From Heterobilharzia americana (taxonomy: Eukaryota > Platyhelminthes > Trematoda > Strigeidida > Schistosomatidae): 64,000 bases of DNA. Position 1 is the first letter of the stretch; every line of letters begins with the position of its first letter. The stretch is from contig OX104129.1 of assembly GCA_944470555.2 (NCBI GenBank), forward strand, positions 82,234,820 through 82,298,819, in the 5' to 3' direction. Both the position numbers and the translations under genes were made by a program. The notes below the pieces were generated by a model, which saw only the letters and a program-made list of their open reading frames with translations, did no database searches and had not been told where the DNA came from. Positions 47,201 to 51,954 of the stretch are shown piece by piece.

Positions 47201-47829
47201 CAGAGCCCCTTAGATCTCATTAGTTCTTTAACTAAGTGTTCATTTGTGATCAGAATCATTTCCGAAGCAATCACTTCCAAATCGACCTGTTTAAAGCATC
47301 ATTTAAGCCATTACATTACTGTGTATTATGTTTATTTATACTCAGGTTACCTGATGGTGAAACAGTTGGCATATGTGGTTTGCTCCGAAAGTTGTATATG
47401 AGACAGCAATATAGTGTACCAACAGTTCGTCACATGTTATATGATAAAAATTACTCTCGGAGTGCACGTGAGAATCAGCCAAGACTATACGGTGGATACA
47501 AAGTTGCAGGTACTGGAGCATGCGCATCAATATCTACGAAAACAGCAGATTATCGTTTTATGAGTTATGACCTAGCACAGAATATGAGCAAAGATGAACA
47601 GATTTCTGCCCAAGAACAACCATTACTGCTAAGAAGATATCATTCACGGCCAAAACCTGGAGATTGCTTAATCTTCATCGAAGGAAAATTATGTTTTATC
47701 GGTTCATCACTTACAGGCTATGAGGAGCTACCATGGACAAAAGAACAGTTGGATAGAAAAGTACTTCAATGCAGAAATCAGTTGATGACACAAGGATTTT
47801 CTTTACCAATTGATTTTCAATTTTTTTAA
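4530..47829 (+). CDS. FAM194-domain protein, C3orf20-like (seven exons, 5' end missing)
   Basis: Seven exons joined as 4530-5192, 9800-10874, 27242-27333, 29536-29701, 38333-38574, 41104-41589 and 47346-47829 keep one open frame of about 1,070 residues. All junctions have AG acceptors and GT donors, and codon phases match at every junction with the choices given. Order: an N-terminal segment with a helical stretch, a FAM194-type domain, a charged linker, then a C-terminal region with CRCSRQIPPDITDLEFD and a final GDCLIFIEGKLCF block. This order resembles the poorly characterised vertebrate protein C3orf20, from general family knowledge and not from a search. Its molecular function is unknown. 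No signal peptide or membrane segment is evident. Introns reach 16 kb and are filled with transposons. The first visible exon starts inside a codon, so upstream exons must exist; none could be recognised in 1-4529. Convergent with the PLCXD-like gene downstream. Confidence 0.68.
6872..7534 (+). mobile_element. RTE-1 LINE, 5'-truncated 3' fragment with 9-bp target duplication
   Basis: It starts within the C-terminal coding region (FTYLGS.V..TGGTGTDE.VK, frame interrupted) and ends with the family 3' terminus, ACCAATGGGACAAATAATAA. ATACCAACT at 6863-6871 is repeated at 7535-7543, directly flanking the insert. RTE-type LINEs insert by target-primed reverse transcription and are usually 5'-truncated, which fits. 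Confidence 0.7.
8145..8345 (+). repeat. SINE-D copy
   Basis: The block 'AGCTGTGGTTCAATGGTGTAG', a diverged box B, and 'GTGGCTCATTGCCTACTACA' through 'TGGATGTCCACAAGGTGG' is shared with 51015-51200, in the same orientation. The head looks tRNA-derived. Two copies in the window define the family. Confidence 0.45.
8860..9390 (-). repeat. two SINE-B copies in tandem (reverse orientation)
   Basis: Read on the - strand, 9060-8860 begins GGCCCGAACTGCTCAGTGG, has a box B-like GGGTACGAACCCC, then 'AGATATGCCTTGCTGACGAG' and 'GATTGCCTCCAACCACTTG'. 9390-9090 is a more diverged second copy of the 3' part. The same order occurs in + orientation at 40245-40545. Confidence 0.5.
9395..9545 (+). repeat. SINE-A partial copy
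   Basis: Box B-like GGATTCAAGTCCCAGTGGG is followed by the SINE-A body (CTGACGAGTCCCAGG, GACGAAATGCATGACC, CCACTGCTAGC). Box A is degraded. Confidence 0.5.
9800..10874 (+). CDS. exon b: FAM194 domain
   Basis: Acceptor AG at 9798-9799. The exon opens with YPCGSPAI and carries 358 codons. Domain features in order: the YPCGSPAIIWSS start; a low-complexity Ser/Thr/Asn-rich insertion; FYLTIFDRPS; FIIGPLIAHFTPSGEGVIYY; NIHAIFTKDYCYIFNNSSGD; then PISLDINFNQYIKLIYTN and FKTEKGILLNI. This succession matches the FAM194 family, in which short beta-like blocks are separated by variable loops. The insertion of roughly 120 residues between the first and second blocks is longer than I would expect for the family. 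The exon can end at the good donor CAG|GTGAAT (10875), in phase 0 with exon c. If that donor is not used, the frame continues 28 codons to a TAA at 10959-10961, giving a shorter protein. The spliced form is preferred because exons c-g continue the frame. Confidence 0.78.
11205..13290 (-). repeat. series of decayed SINE-A copies
   Basis: Five reverse-oriented partial copies lie at about 11205-11405, 11990-12110, 12189-12300, 12585-12760 and 13165-13290. Diagnostic blocks are 'GGACTCGTCAGCTGGATGTAC'-like strings, 'GGAATCCAG' and, at 12690-12730, reverse box B (GCTCGAACCCAGT) with reverse box A (CCAGAGTGTTATG). Between them is unique AT-rich sequence. Confidence 0.5.
13535..14632 (+). mobile_element. 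RTE-1 LINE copy with FPNH in place of the FADD box
   Basis: The 5'-truncated copy covers the reverse-transcriptase core to the 3' end. 'GATTTCCCCAATCATTTACAT' at about 13746 encodes DFPNHLH where other copies have DFADDLC, so both catalytic Asp codons are lost. The reading frame is otherwise interrupted. The 3' end is CCCAAGGGACAAAAATAATAATAA. It is nearly identical to the reverse copies at 24.0-25.1 kb and 42.1-42.95 kb; long shadow ORFs on the opposite strand are conserved among the three only because the DNA is. Confidence 0.7.
15044..15112. repeat. (TA)n-(AG)n compound microsatellite
   Basis: About 53 bp of alternating TA (15044-15096) run directly into about 14 bp of AG (15099-15112). 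A likely polymorphic length marker. Confidence 0.95.
16849..18008 (-). mobile_element. RTE-1 LINE, 5'-truncated, inserted in a Penelope repeat
   Basis: On the - strand the copy runs from the AFDSVDREV-like motif A region to the 3' end TTCCACTAGGAACCCAAGGGACTAATAATAA. The active-site box reads DFANDDLC, one codon longer than FADD. A CAA repeat gives a poly-Gln run at 17521-17547. The flanks GTGTGATAGAATAT (16835-16848) and GTGTGACAGAATAT (18009-18022) are a 14-bp target duplication with one mismatch. Outside it, the sequence resembles 18750-18790, part of a Penelope-type terminal region. Confidence 0.75.
18157..18647. repeat. foldback (palindromic MITE-like) copies
   Basis: Full copies lie at 18157-18295 and 18517-18647, with a decayed one between (about 18330-18485). 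Each starts near GACTTTAAAGGCCAC, continues into GAAATAACCAA, has an AT-rich centre around TCATAAAA.AGAGAA, and ends with the reverse complement (TTGGTTATTTC ... GTAGCCTTTAAA). The arms are about 50 bp, so a single strand could fold into a hairpin. No ORF. Confidence 0.65.
18750..20030 (-). mobile_element. Penelope-like element remnant
   Basis: On the - strand LPLLDWKITRREDGSLDIK (about 19730-19675) is the conserved region following the RT palm. YNCEVKYIGSKQPIG (about 19285-19240) is a GIY-YIG motif with the usual upstream Cys. Stops interrupt it. The segment 18750-19200 resembles terminal sequences at 16820, 25850 and 33715, so it is probably the terminal repeat of the same family. A foldback element (18976-19106) lies inside. 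Confidence 0.6.
18976..19106. repeat. foldback (palindromic MITE-like) copy
   Basis: The left arm GTGACTCTAAAGGCCGCCCT ... GAGATAACCAAT and right arm TGATTGGTTGTTTCACTTG ... AGCCTTTAGGGTCAAC are reverse complements with few mismatches. Total length is about 131 bp. Confidence 0.65.
21216..21767 (+). mobile_element. RTE-1 LINE 3' fragment with imperfect 14-bp target duplication
   Basis: It begins in CGTTC.TTA.TCTGAAACC of the C-terminal coding region and ends with AACCCAAGAGACAAATAAATAA. Flanks ACAGTATATCATCT (21202-21215) and ACAGCATTTCATCT (21768-21781) differ at two positions. Coding capacity is broken. Confidence 0.7.
22150..23335 (+). mobile_element. RTE-1 LINE copy, 5'-truncated
   Basis: It retains FIDFEKAFDSVD (motif A, about 22203-22238) and DFIDDLCL (motif C, about 22501-22524), both with plausible catalytic aspartates. 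Stops and frameshifts are frequent between them. The 3' end is CCCATGGGACATATAATGACATAA. It is a different sublineage from the FPNH copies. Confidence 0.7.
23945..25836 (-). mobile_element. RTE-1 LINE, long reverse copy in a Penelope repeat
   Basis: On the - strand the copy starts near TTCTACGACACATTATCG (25836), reads KDNEGNLVTKEEKHRKQYAD (about 25709), KSETLNVTKLLKSGKAAGPD (about 25550-25488) and then the RT core with frameshifts, to the 3' terminus at 23945. The active-site box is DFPNHLH (about 24790), identical to the 13.5-kb copy. Possible target duplication: TTGGGTGCTGTA on the left, TTGGGGGACCGTGATA on the right, imperfect. The flanks match Penelope terminal sequence. Confidence 0.75.
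25850..26640 (-). mobile_element. Penelope-like element remnant with GIY-YIG relic
   Basis: On the - strand VPCNDYEVKYIG (about 26345-26308) is followed by a stop. The left part resembles 18770-18900 (TACTAGATGGTGTTTTGAGCAGAATTTATTG versus TTAACTTGATGATGTTTCCTGCATAAATTATTG). The RT domain is absent. 26500-26600 is a T-rich simple stretch with a chance hydrophobic ORF. Confidence 0.5.
27242..27333 (+). CDS. exon c of the FAM194/C3orf20-like gene
   Basis: This short exon of 92 bases sits between an acceptor with a T-rich tract (AG at 27240-27241) and the donor CAG|GTCAGT (27334). Only one of three frames is open. It reads ENLQKIFKNIPPITDLQSLS and then KHLIESKKRI, and is in phase 0 with exon b. 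It leaves two bases, AG, for the next exon. Too short to be secure by itself; the support comes from the matching phase, good splice sites and protein-like composition. Confidence 0.6.
27725..27995 (+). repeat. SINE-A copy with both head and tail
   Basis: Box A-like GATAACGC, box B-like TGTTCGAATCTTCATGGGAAC, the body, and the tail 'GGCATCCGCATAGAGGCCCATATGCC' to 'CAGTCAACAACGG' are all present. This copy shows that head and tail belong to one unit of about 270-330 bp. Confidence 0.6.
28195..28650 (+). repeat. SINE-C copy with clear B box
   Basis: GTAACGTGCTGGTCACTGA is followed by TGGGTTCGATCCCTGG (RNA polymerase III box B consensus) and a 3' end CAATAAATCCTCACAAATC shared with the window-start copy. 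The leader 'AGAGCACTAGACAGCCGTTTCGTCC' also recurs at 31050 and 50095. Confidence 0.55.
29230..29340 (-). repeat. tRNA-derived SINE relic, reverse orientation
   Basis: The - strand shows GTAGATGATTTGGTGATTTACC and GCTGGTTCGAATCCTG, a good box B. Family membership is uncertain; it may pair with the + copy that follows. Confidence 0.4.
29400..29510 (+). repeat. SINE-E-like copy abutting exon d
   Basis: GATAACGTGGATGCGGCTAGTTTAAATCCTGCTGTGACC is followed by AAATTCTCACCTCATGTTCA, then ATCATCAATGTAGAAATAATACCAGT. This matches the 44550-44630 copy (AAATTTTCATTTCACTTTCA, then ATCACCACCCAGTATAAATACCAGT). It ends about 25 bp before the chosen acceptor of exon d. Confidence 0.55.
29536..29701 (+). CDS. 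exon d of the FAM194/C3orf20-like gene
   Basis: The open frame reads LKKLHEVSIKSLVDFYPIHT, then SFLCDQWLEVLRLNLGLQRY, and ends in RSTREFLRYK at the strong donor AAG|GTAAGT (29702). The other two frames have stops. The 3' donor is secure but the 5' boundary is not. AGs at 29495, 29507 and 29531 all give the wrong phase after exon c, and the AG at 29531 would create an immediate TAG. The AG at 29534-29535 restores the frame (AG+C = Ser). The first two lie inside a SINE-like sequence. A missed micro-exon is the alternative. Confidence 0.6.
31010..31370. repeat. SINE-C copy
   Basis: 'CTGAGAGCGCTGTACAGCTGTTTCGTC' and, further on, 'GTATTTGTTCTCACAACCAAAGTGTTTGACC' are shared with the copy at 50020-50420. 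Confidence 0.45.
31555..33780 (-). mobile_element. Penelope-like element, interrupted by an RTE-1 inverted repeat
   Basis: On the - strand the RT part reads MGLPI near a TTPMD block (about 33420-33380), then FISKLVSKDGTPKFLDHLIR (about 32703) and KAGHSDKYLNFQSDDS. After the inserted RTE-1 (31655-32370), CDNCEFKYICQSGR (about 31612-31570) gives the GIY-YIG region. The order RT then GIY-YIG fits one element split by the insertion. Frames are broken. Terminal-type sequence lies near 33715-33790. Confidence 0.6.
31655..32370. mobile_element. RTE-1 inverted duplication (two 3' ends facing outward)
   Basis: 31655-31875 is the RTE-1 3' terminus in reverse orientation; 31876-32370 is RTE-1 in forward orientation to its own 3' terminus. 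The outer arms (31655-31875 and about 32150-32370) are reverse complements. Both carry a GGGGTATCGTGTAGCC variant where other copies have GGGCAGTCGTGGAGCC or similar, so they derive from one another. Confidence 0.7.
34020..34330 (+). mobile_element. Penelope-like element relic, GIY-YIG region, forward
   Basis: LEDLTDPIKHNNLVYQISCN followed by DCEVK, a stop, and MCQS (about 34180-34275) gives the linker and GIY-YIG start of a Penelope protein in + orientation. No RT seen upstream. Confidence 0.5.
34905..35045 (+). repeat. SINE-A copy next to the CR1-like LINE
   Basis: GCAGTGGATAATGCTTTGCC (box A-like), GGATACGAATCTCAGTGGG (box B-like) and the body GTCCAGCTAACGAGTCC to TGGATTTCACTGCT. A SINE-A tail-like stretch also lies at 34665-34800. 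Confidence 0.5.
35110..38026 (+). pseudogene. endonuclease-reverse transcriptase ORF of the CR1-like LINE
   Basis: The frame opens after a stop at 35107. Endonuclease: ILSTNCRSLPNKVD (about 35380), MLQETWL (about 35478), CGDFNSCDYS (about 35830). Near 35980 a frameshift moves SDHCIVRV out of the first frame into the second (to 37274). RT motifs: FRPIAIT, FLDYSSAFDSVPR (motif A, about 37000), AGVPQGAVLSP (motif B, about 37170). A second shift in the T7 run near 37213 moves the rest to a third frame, with KYADDLTIS (motif C, about 37257) and a tail ending HQLCDS at 38026. All key residues of both enzymes are still readable, so the copy is young, with two indels. An earlier ATG (35230) may be the true start. 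Confidence 0.75.
38223..38257. repeat. (TTA)n microsatellite, LINE 3' tail
   Basis: About 11 uninterrupted ATT/TTA units directly follow the LINE 3' UTR. Confidence 0.9.
38333..38574 (+). CDS. exon e of the FAM194/C3orf20-like gene
   Basis: Acceptor TTTTTCAG at 38325-38332 and donor A|GTAAGT at 38575 bound 80 codons plus two bases. The frame starts SIDDITKRFQRMPSISTSIQ and ends DTIHRHEIVKE. It is polar and Ser/Lys-rich, probably a disordered linker. Phase 0 with exon d and phase 2 into exon f (GA+A = Glu). The acceptor lies only about 75 bp downstream of the 3' tail of the CR1-like LINE, so most of the branch-point region is either LINE-derived or packed into that short space. Confidence 0.65.
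38742..39642. repeat. array of foldback (palindromic MITE-like) elements
   Basis: Full units at 38742-38883, 39016-39152, 39229-39370 and 39448-39573; half units at 39173-39226, 39372-39447 and 39575-39642. The consensus left arm is GGTGACTTTAAAGGCCACCC, then TAGCAACTG, then AAATAACCAATCAGG; the right arm is its reverse complement. Unit length is 126-142 bp. No protein is encoded, so mobility, if any, would depend on another element. Confidence 0.7.
40085..40545 (+). repeat. SINE-B copies
   Basis: 40245-40545 starts CCGAACAGCTTAAGCGGTAAAG (box A-like) with GGGGGTTTGAATACC (box B-like), then the body with GCAGATATGCCTTGCTGATG and ACTTAGGATTAGGTGACATG. 40085-40235 is the 3' part of another copy ending in CAACATGAGATTGGTTGCTCTCC. 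Confidence 0.5.
41104..41589 (+). CDS. exon f of the FAM194/C3orf20-like gene, CRCS/LEFD block
   Basis: Acceptor TATTTGTAG ends at 41103 and donor CG|GTAAGT is at 41590. The exon encodes LTIEKDDQPSEEMGTVDVTI at its start, then VACPVLLRLWLNEI, then CRCSRQIPPDITDLEFD and finally QAVVIMVYDSR. The blocks PVLLR, CRCS, IP..TDLEFD and VV.MVY are what I recognise as the conserved C-terminal half of C3orf20-like proteins; this is recall of the family, not a search. The CRC pair suggests a possible structural or metal-binding site, which is speculative. Phases match on both sides. Confidence 0.75.
42080..42950 (-). mobile_element. RTE-1 LINE copy truncated at both ends
   Basis: In reverse orientation it covers the RT core through the C-terminal coding region but lacks the last ~170 bp and the tail. 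The active-site box reads DFPDDDSCL (about 42845). 42480-42780 is almost base-for-base identical to 24420-24720, so it belongs to the same sublineage as the 13.5- and 24-kb copies. Confidence 0.65.
43440..43650 (-). mobile_element. Penelope-like GIY-YIG endonuclease relic
   Basis: On the - strand CIYKFSCSSGERYIGRSTRQ then LNRRFIEHLPSWLGERDR (about 43615-43500). The GIY-YIG start (IYKF ... RYIG), the catalytic-type Arg and the FIEHLP helix are all readable. It is a third sequence type, distinct from the 1.9-kb and 19-kb relics. No RT seen nearby. Confidence 0.65.
44330..44690. repeat. inverted pair of SINE-E (tRNA-derived) copies
   Basis: The + copy (about 44505-44690) has CGTAGCTCAACTGGTACAGCATCGGGCC (box A and anticodon stem) and GCTGGTTCCAGTCCGGCAGC (T arm with box B). 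The - copy (44460-44330) has TATCGGGCCGTAAACC and GCTAGTTCAAATTCGGCTGC. In both the head is followed by AAATTTTCATxTCAC. The anticodon stem and T arm of the + copy pair well, but the acceptor ends do not, so this is not a functional tRNA. The known schistosome SM-alpha SINE is a candidate relative; not verified. Confidence 0.6.
44960..46515 (+). mobile_element. RTE-1 LINE with large internal deletion
   Basis: The 5' UTR (ACTAGCCGGTCCTAAGCC, GGTTGGGCATAGGGCTAGC) and the endonuclease start are present to about 45246. The sequence then jumps directly to CAAATCATGTGCGGATCAAA of the RT domain, removing about 1.77 kb relative to the 61-kb copy. The motif A region has the 4-base insertion AAGGCCAGTCTTCGAC, and the active-site box is DFANDDFCL. 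The 3' end (AGCAAGGGACAAATAATATAA) is intact. It cannot encode a working protein. Confidence 0.75.
46610..47025 (-). mobile_element. RTE-2 LINE 3' fragment
   Basis: On the - strand ACAATGTTGGCTGGGGTGGG to the family 3' UTR (GATATGAGGTGTGGCGGC, GACCGTTACGCAATAATGCC). The partial coding reads KTWHQC.KSLT.GLSHVD and GLDPRDKRNQWLETLGDDMA. It matches 60600-60990. Confidence 0.65.
47346..47829 (+). CDS. terminal exon g of the FAM194/C3orf20-like gene
   Basis: Acceptor TATACTCAG ends at 47345; G completes an Arg codon, then LPDGETVGICGLLRKLYMRQ follows. The middle of the exon carries the Gly/Ala-rich YGGYKVAGTGACASISTKTA block. Near the end are RPKPGDCLIFIEGKLCFIGS and the final SLPIDFQFF before TAA at 47827-47829. 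The GDCLIF(I)xGKLCF block and the short hydrophobic C-terminus fit the end of C3orf20-type proteins. Two AATAAA signals follow within 60 bp, supporting this as the true 3' end. Confidence 0.75.
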
Positions 47830-47851
47830 TGAACATCCATAACAGACGTTG

Positions 47852-47887
47852 AATAAAACGTTACTTCACAATTTTGACTCTAATAAA
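47852..47887 (+). promoter_or_regulatory. polyadenylation signals after the FAM194/C3orf20-like gene
   Basis: AATAAA occurs at 47852-47857 and again at 47882-47887, 23 and 53 bases after the stop codon. The spacing fits the short 3' UTRs common in compact flatworm transcripts. In AT-rich DNA such hexamers also occur by chance, so the placement right after a stop is the main support. Confidence 0.5.
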
Positions 47888-48174
47888 ATATGAAAAATAG
47901 TTCGGAAAATTAATTTCGGGTGGACAATAGGTTTCAATTATTATTGTTATCCATCGATGAAGATGTGATAAATTATACATATTCCTGAAAATTATATGGC
48001 TTTCTTGTACAAACAACTAAGCACGTGAAATACAATACACATTACATAATCGAAGAGCCTGCTGACGACGAAATTATCACAACTAAGTTTCTGAATTCAA
48101 TAACATCAGATCAAAACAAGGATACCAAGTTACCTGGTTTACGTTGGAAACAAAGTCACTGTCTAGTCAGTCAG

Positions 48175-48640
48175 CATCCACGTGTAAACTGGCATGACTG
48201 TGTAACGGTCCAAGTTGCCATACCTTATCTAAGCACATCTAAGTAGTAAGCAAACATATGAAAAAGGGCGGAATAAGGTAATTGTAGGTGACAGAAGGTT
48301 GTGAAAAGGAAAAATTAAAGAATAAGCAATAATAAGTTTCGGTATGAAGATTAAGATAATGGTGTGAGTGCATCTATTCCACAGAAATCAGTTCTGAGTC
48401 ATATCACACACGCCATCCCGGTTGCCACGCTGACCCCATACGGGATGTCTACATTTCCGTACAGTGATCGGACAGATAATCAGGGACTTTGTAGACTTAT
48501 GCCACATATTAGTCTGGGAGCCTTTAACCTTTTCTCAGCCTACACCTACTTGGCTCAACATTGCATGGAGGAACCATTCTTGGGCAGTGCTGAACAACTA
48601 TATAGGTTTATTAAAGACAATGGAACGAAGAGATAATGGT
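48175..48640 (-). mobile_element. old RTE-2 LINE 3' fragment
   Basis: GTGTAACGGTCCAAGTTGCC and GGGACTTTGTAGACTTATG, with AGCCTACACCTACTTGGCTC, match 46630-47020 at moderate identity, same orientation. Confidence 0.5.
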
Positions 48641-48699
48641 CTGTGAGATTATTGCTAAGGAGGATGAATCCTTGATGAATGTACTCCAAATTTTCAGGG

Positions 48700-49330
48700 T
48701 CTGACATCCTACATCGAAGGCGCTTTGTTGACTTAAAGCATATGGATTAAATAATTTTGCTTGATGAATATGCTAACAAAATGCAGTCTTCTGATCGCCT
48801 TCAGCAAAAATGAGTATGCTTGGTTGCCTTAAGAACCTGTCAAATATATGGATAGGGAAGGAAGTGATCAAGCGCACTGACCACTTTACTTACCTGAGTA
48901 GTCGCATGAAGACTAATACACTGGTTGATGAGATCTCAGTTGCGATACTAAAGACCAACTTCTACTATCTCCAGTGACGGTGAGAAACGCTTCTAGCTAT
49001 CATACGACAAGTAGGCTACTCAGCAGCCAGTTTTATCCTCCGTTATTAATATGAAAATAGAGGTAAGGAAGAAACTTGAAGTGTTTGATCATAGATGTTT
49101 CTGTGAAATTATTCACCTGGGACAGAATGAGGAAGTGAGCAATATTGAGGGTGAACGAAGAGTACCACATAGGGAAGTCAAATAAGTTTAGGTGACCGTA
49201 AGTGTTCACCAATTGAAGTAGCTGGAGCTAATGCTGCGTATACTGAGACCGTATCTATGTGCAGTTTTAGGTGAAGTAGAGATAGATTACAAAAAAGGGT
49301 GGATAATTTGATAAAAACACTTGCTTTGAG
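48700..49330 (+). mobile_element. old RTE-2 LINE fragment
   Basis: GACCACTTTACTTACCTGAG, GGTTGATGAGATCTCAGTTG and GAAGTGTTTGATCATAGATG align with 60170-60430 (GACCACTTCACTTACCTGAG, GTGACCGATGAAATCTCTTC, CAAGTGTTTGACCACCGTCG). Many indels; no coding potential. Confidence 0.5.
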
Positions 49331-49679
49331 CAGTGATTATCTAGGTGAAGGCCTTAATATCTAGAAACCGTTAATGCCAAAGCTGAAAATCGATTACAAT
49401 GGTGCAAATGCAACCACTCCTTATCATCTTCGAATTTCTAAACAAATTTATTCCCTCACCTGTCAAACGATTTTCTTTAATATCACTTTTTCAGTTGCTC
49501 TCTCTCTCTCTCCTTCTGTAACACTGTGAAGTGTGGTAACTGATACATTTTTGAACAAGTTTTGAAGTCGATCTACCTGTGTTCTTATGCTTTAACTTTA
49601 GAAGACATGGATAATGCCATAATTTCAAGAAAGGAAGTAAATTCCAGCAAAAAACAATATACTAATGTTGTTGCTTGTG

Positions 49680-49960
49680 TTATTCCGTCGTTGAGTGAAC
49701 CGAATTGATCGGTCTCCATTGGTGTATGCGCTCCTGAGCAGATGTCTCAATATTGCTTGTTTTTGGGTTATATATTAATGATAGAAAGTGGCTGGCAGTG
49801 GGATCCAAGACGCAAGTTCTGTCCTATTCGGAACTCGTCAGCCGGATGTATTTGCCTCTCGGTGAGTGATGTTGTTACGGACAGAACTCGAACTTGGAAC
49901 CGATCACTTCAAAAGCCAGAGCGCTATCCACTTGGCCACCGAGTCAAGAAAGCCACTTCC
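49680..49960 (-). repeat. SINE-A copy
   Basis: The tail TTCCGTCGTTGAGTGAACCG to CTCAATATTGC, the body GGATCCAAGACGCAAGTTC, and the head in reverse (ACAGAACTCGAACTTGGAAC, CAGAGCGCTATCCACTTGGC) are all present. Confidence 0.6.
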
Positions 49961-50019
49961 TGTACGAAAGGTATAGTTTTAATGTTCTTGTTTGTATTAT
50001 ACCGTCGTTGGGTGAATGA

Positions 50020-50420
50020 AATTTGCATAAATTCATTTTGGAGACTGGTTTCAAGTTAGTATTCATCATGGACTAACATCAAATGGAGAATCACTCCAAA
50101 CCTGGGCAGCTGTTTCGTCCTGGTATGGACTCTTCAGCAATGTGGACTCATAACCACGCCAGTAGTCGAATCCAGGATCGTTATATTTCACGGCGAGCAT
50201 GTCAACAATGAGCCACTGGTCAGAACCCAATGATCCACATTTTCTATGTTTTTTTCAATTCATAATACAGCGCCAGCATCATCCAATAGCATCTACGAGT
50301 ATTTCTCATCACACCCAACTTGTTTGACCCCACAGGTCATGGTACTTCATTTGCATGGACTAACCTTAACAATCCTTTAAGATGAGAAAAGCAACCCTAC
50401 ATCTGTCTCACTTGAAGAAG
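50020..50420. repeat. SINE-C copy
   Basis: The leader CTGGGCAGCTGTTTCGTCC, reverse box-like GAGCCACTGGTCAGAACCC, and the downstream 'GAGTATTTCTCATCACACCC' and 'TTGTTTGACCCCACAGGTCA' are shared with the other SINE-C copies. Confidence 0.5.
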
Positions 50421-51014
50421 CTGAGGTATAGAAAACTCTCAGTCAAAAAAGACTGTTAAATTATTAGACAATTTCATATTACATTTTATGTCCATAGACT
50501 ATTTCCTATCAGAGCAACATTCACTCGACCATGCTGTATTACGGGACAATTATTCCCAATACCCTGACGATGGGATATAAAAAATTAACTTATTGAATCT
50601 GCGTTTCATGACTATGTATCACAGCTGGGAAAGGATTCAGAGAAGACTGGTCTGCAGCATATTTATACATTAACCTTCCTTAACAATCATACTCCGGCCG
50701 CTTCATGCTTGGGGTGAGTTGTTTAGTTGTCAATTCAACATTCTGTGCATACACTTCACCCATTACAAATGCATACGAGCTGATTCAACTCTTCAAGTAG
50801 ATAAACTAGTGAAATAATTCAACTACTTTCCTTTTCAAGTTTCACTTCAAAAGACAGCATCCACCCTTAGTGTTACAGTTGCATGTATACTCAAATGGAG
50901 GATTTTCGCCTAGTAATATCTACCCTCTATTTAGATAGATTGGATACCTCTAAAAGACGCCGTTGGTTGTTTTTCACCATCAAATCGGAAAATATGACTA
51001 ATTGTCAAATTGGA

Positions 51015-51200
51015 GCTGTGGTCAAAAGTTTTAGCGGGCTGACTATTTGTGCCTCTGGGTCACGGGTTCGAGTCCGACCACACCTACTAAGGTTTAGGCA
51101 GTCGGGTGGTGTCACTAAACCTCACACGATAGGTATGGTTCATTGCCTACTGAACAGATGTCCACAAGATGGATGAGTGCTAATTGTCAAATTAACGCGA
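51015..51200 (+). repeat. SINE-D copy with clear B box
   Basis: GAGCTGTGGTCAAAAGTTTTAGC (diverged box A), CACGGGTTCGAGTCCGACC (box B consensus), then GGTTCATTGCCTACTGAACAG and ATGTCCACAAGATGG, as in the 8.1-kb copy. Confidence 0.55.
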
Positions 51201-51405
51201 ATAAACAAGAGGTGAAACCGGTAAAATATAATTATTGATATCTGTATGTATCAACTCATAGATAATGAAAAACAAAAAGAATCATTTATATCACATAAGT
51301 AGGTTCAAAGTTAACGGAGAAAGGCAGCAAAAAAAAGGGTATTCACAACATTCAGTCGATGTAAAGAAGATTAAGTGTATGATAAAGGATTGAGTAAATA
51401 TATTC

Positions 51406-51688
51406 CTAACAGATTAGTTGGCTGTTCGGCCATGTTTTATAGTTCAGTGATATAACATCATGTATATACTCAGGATATGTGATAGAAACAAAGTCAATCA
51501 GTGTAATATTAACACCATAGGGTCCAGCAAAACGATTAGGTTTATTCAGCCATTCTTTAAAATATTTTCCAGCAATTTTAGCCAATTGGTGAACTGAGCT
51601 GAACGGATGACGCAAGAGAAATGTTACTGTTGGAGTGAGAACAGCTTGATATACACAGAAAATATCATCTGGTCTTTGTTGATGAGAC
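51406..51688 (-). CDS. PLCXD-like PI-PLC X-domain protein, last exon
   Basis: On the - strand the acceptor CCTATTTTCAG (AG at 51690-51689) leads into G + TCT CAT CAA. The protein reads SHQQRPDDIFCVYQAVLTPT, later NRFAGPYGVNITLIDFVS and YIHDVISLNYK, then stops at 51406. The sequence of an 'xxxxLTPT' strand, a helical stretch and a 'xxGVNIxxxDFVxxxxxIxxVIxLNY' end is typical of the C-terminal half of phosphatidylinositol-specific phospholipase C X-domain-containing proteins (PLCXD1-3). These are cytosolic or nuclear TIM-barrel proteins related to PI-PLC. The catalytic His residues are in the N-terminal half, which is not seen here. Upstream of the acceptor the frame stays open into the intron, but the phase match with 57907 fixes the splice. 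Confidence 0.75.
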
Positions 51689-51954
51689 CTGAAAATAGGT
51701 GGATAACACAATTTATTGGACAATCTTATAGAGAAAACAACAAAACTATAGTAAACTATAGTTAATGGAGATAATCCAACTAAATAAGAGAATACTAGTG
51801 ACGAATGTCGGATAGCATATAAAAAATCATATGTTCCCATCGTATCACAGGTGCACGTTATGGCTGAAAACGCAAAACTGGACGTGTTAATGAGACACGT
51901 TTTACCAATCATCAACATACACTTTATTGTGATGATATTTGTAATTTCCCGTAG

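Larger units (their letters stand above)
41590..47345 (+). other. intron between exons f and g
   Basis: It holds an (AAT)n stretch at 41757-41783, a reverse RTE-1 copy (42080-42950), a Penelope GIY-YIG relic (43440-43650), an inverted SINE-E pair (44330-44690), a deleted RTE-1 copy (44960-46515) and a reverse RTE-2 3' fragment (46610-47025). 43000-43430 and 43660-44320 show no clear gene or repeat. Confidence 0.6.
47888..51405. other. intergenic region between the two convergent genes
   Basis: It contains two old RTE-2 copies facing each other (48175-48640 reverse, 48700-49330 forward), a SINE-A (49680-49960), SINE-C (50020-50420) and SINE-D (51015-51200). 50430-50880 and 51200-51400 show nothing recognisable. 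No polyadenylation signal is obvious for the PLCXD-like gene. Confidence 0.5.

Noticed and set aside
47236..47345. 5' extension of the last exon as an independent start at 47236
   Set aside because: The upstream part is open by chance. The TATACTCAG acceptor at 47345 and the phase match to 41589 show it is intron.
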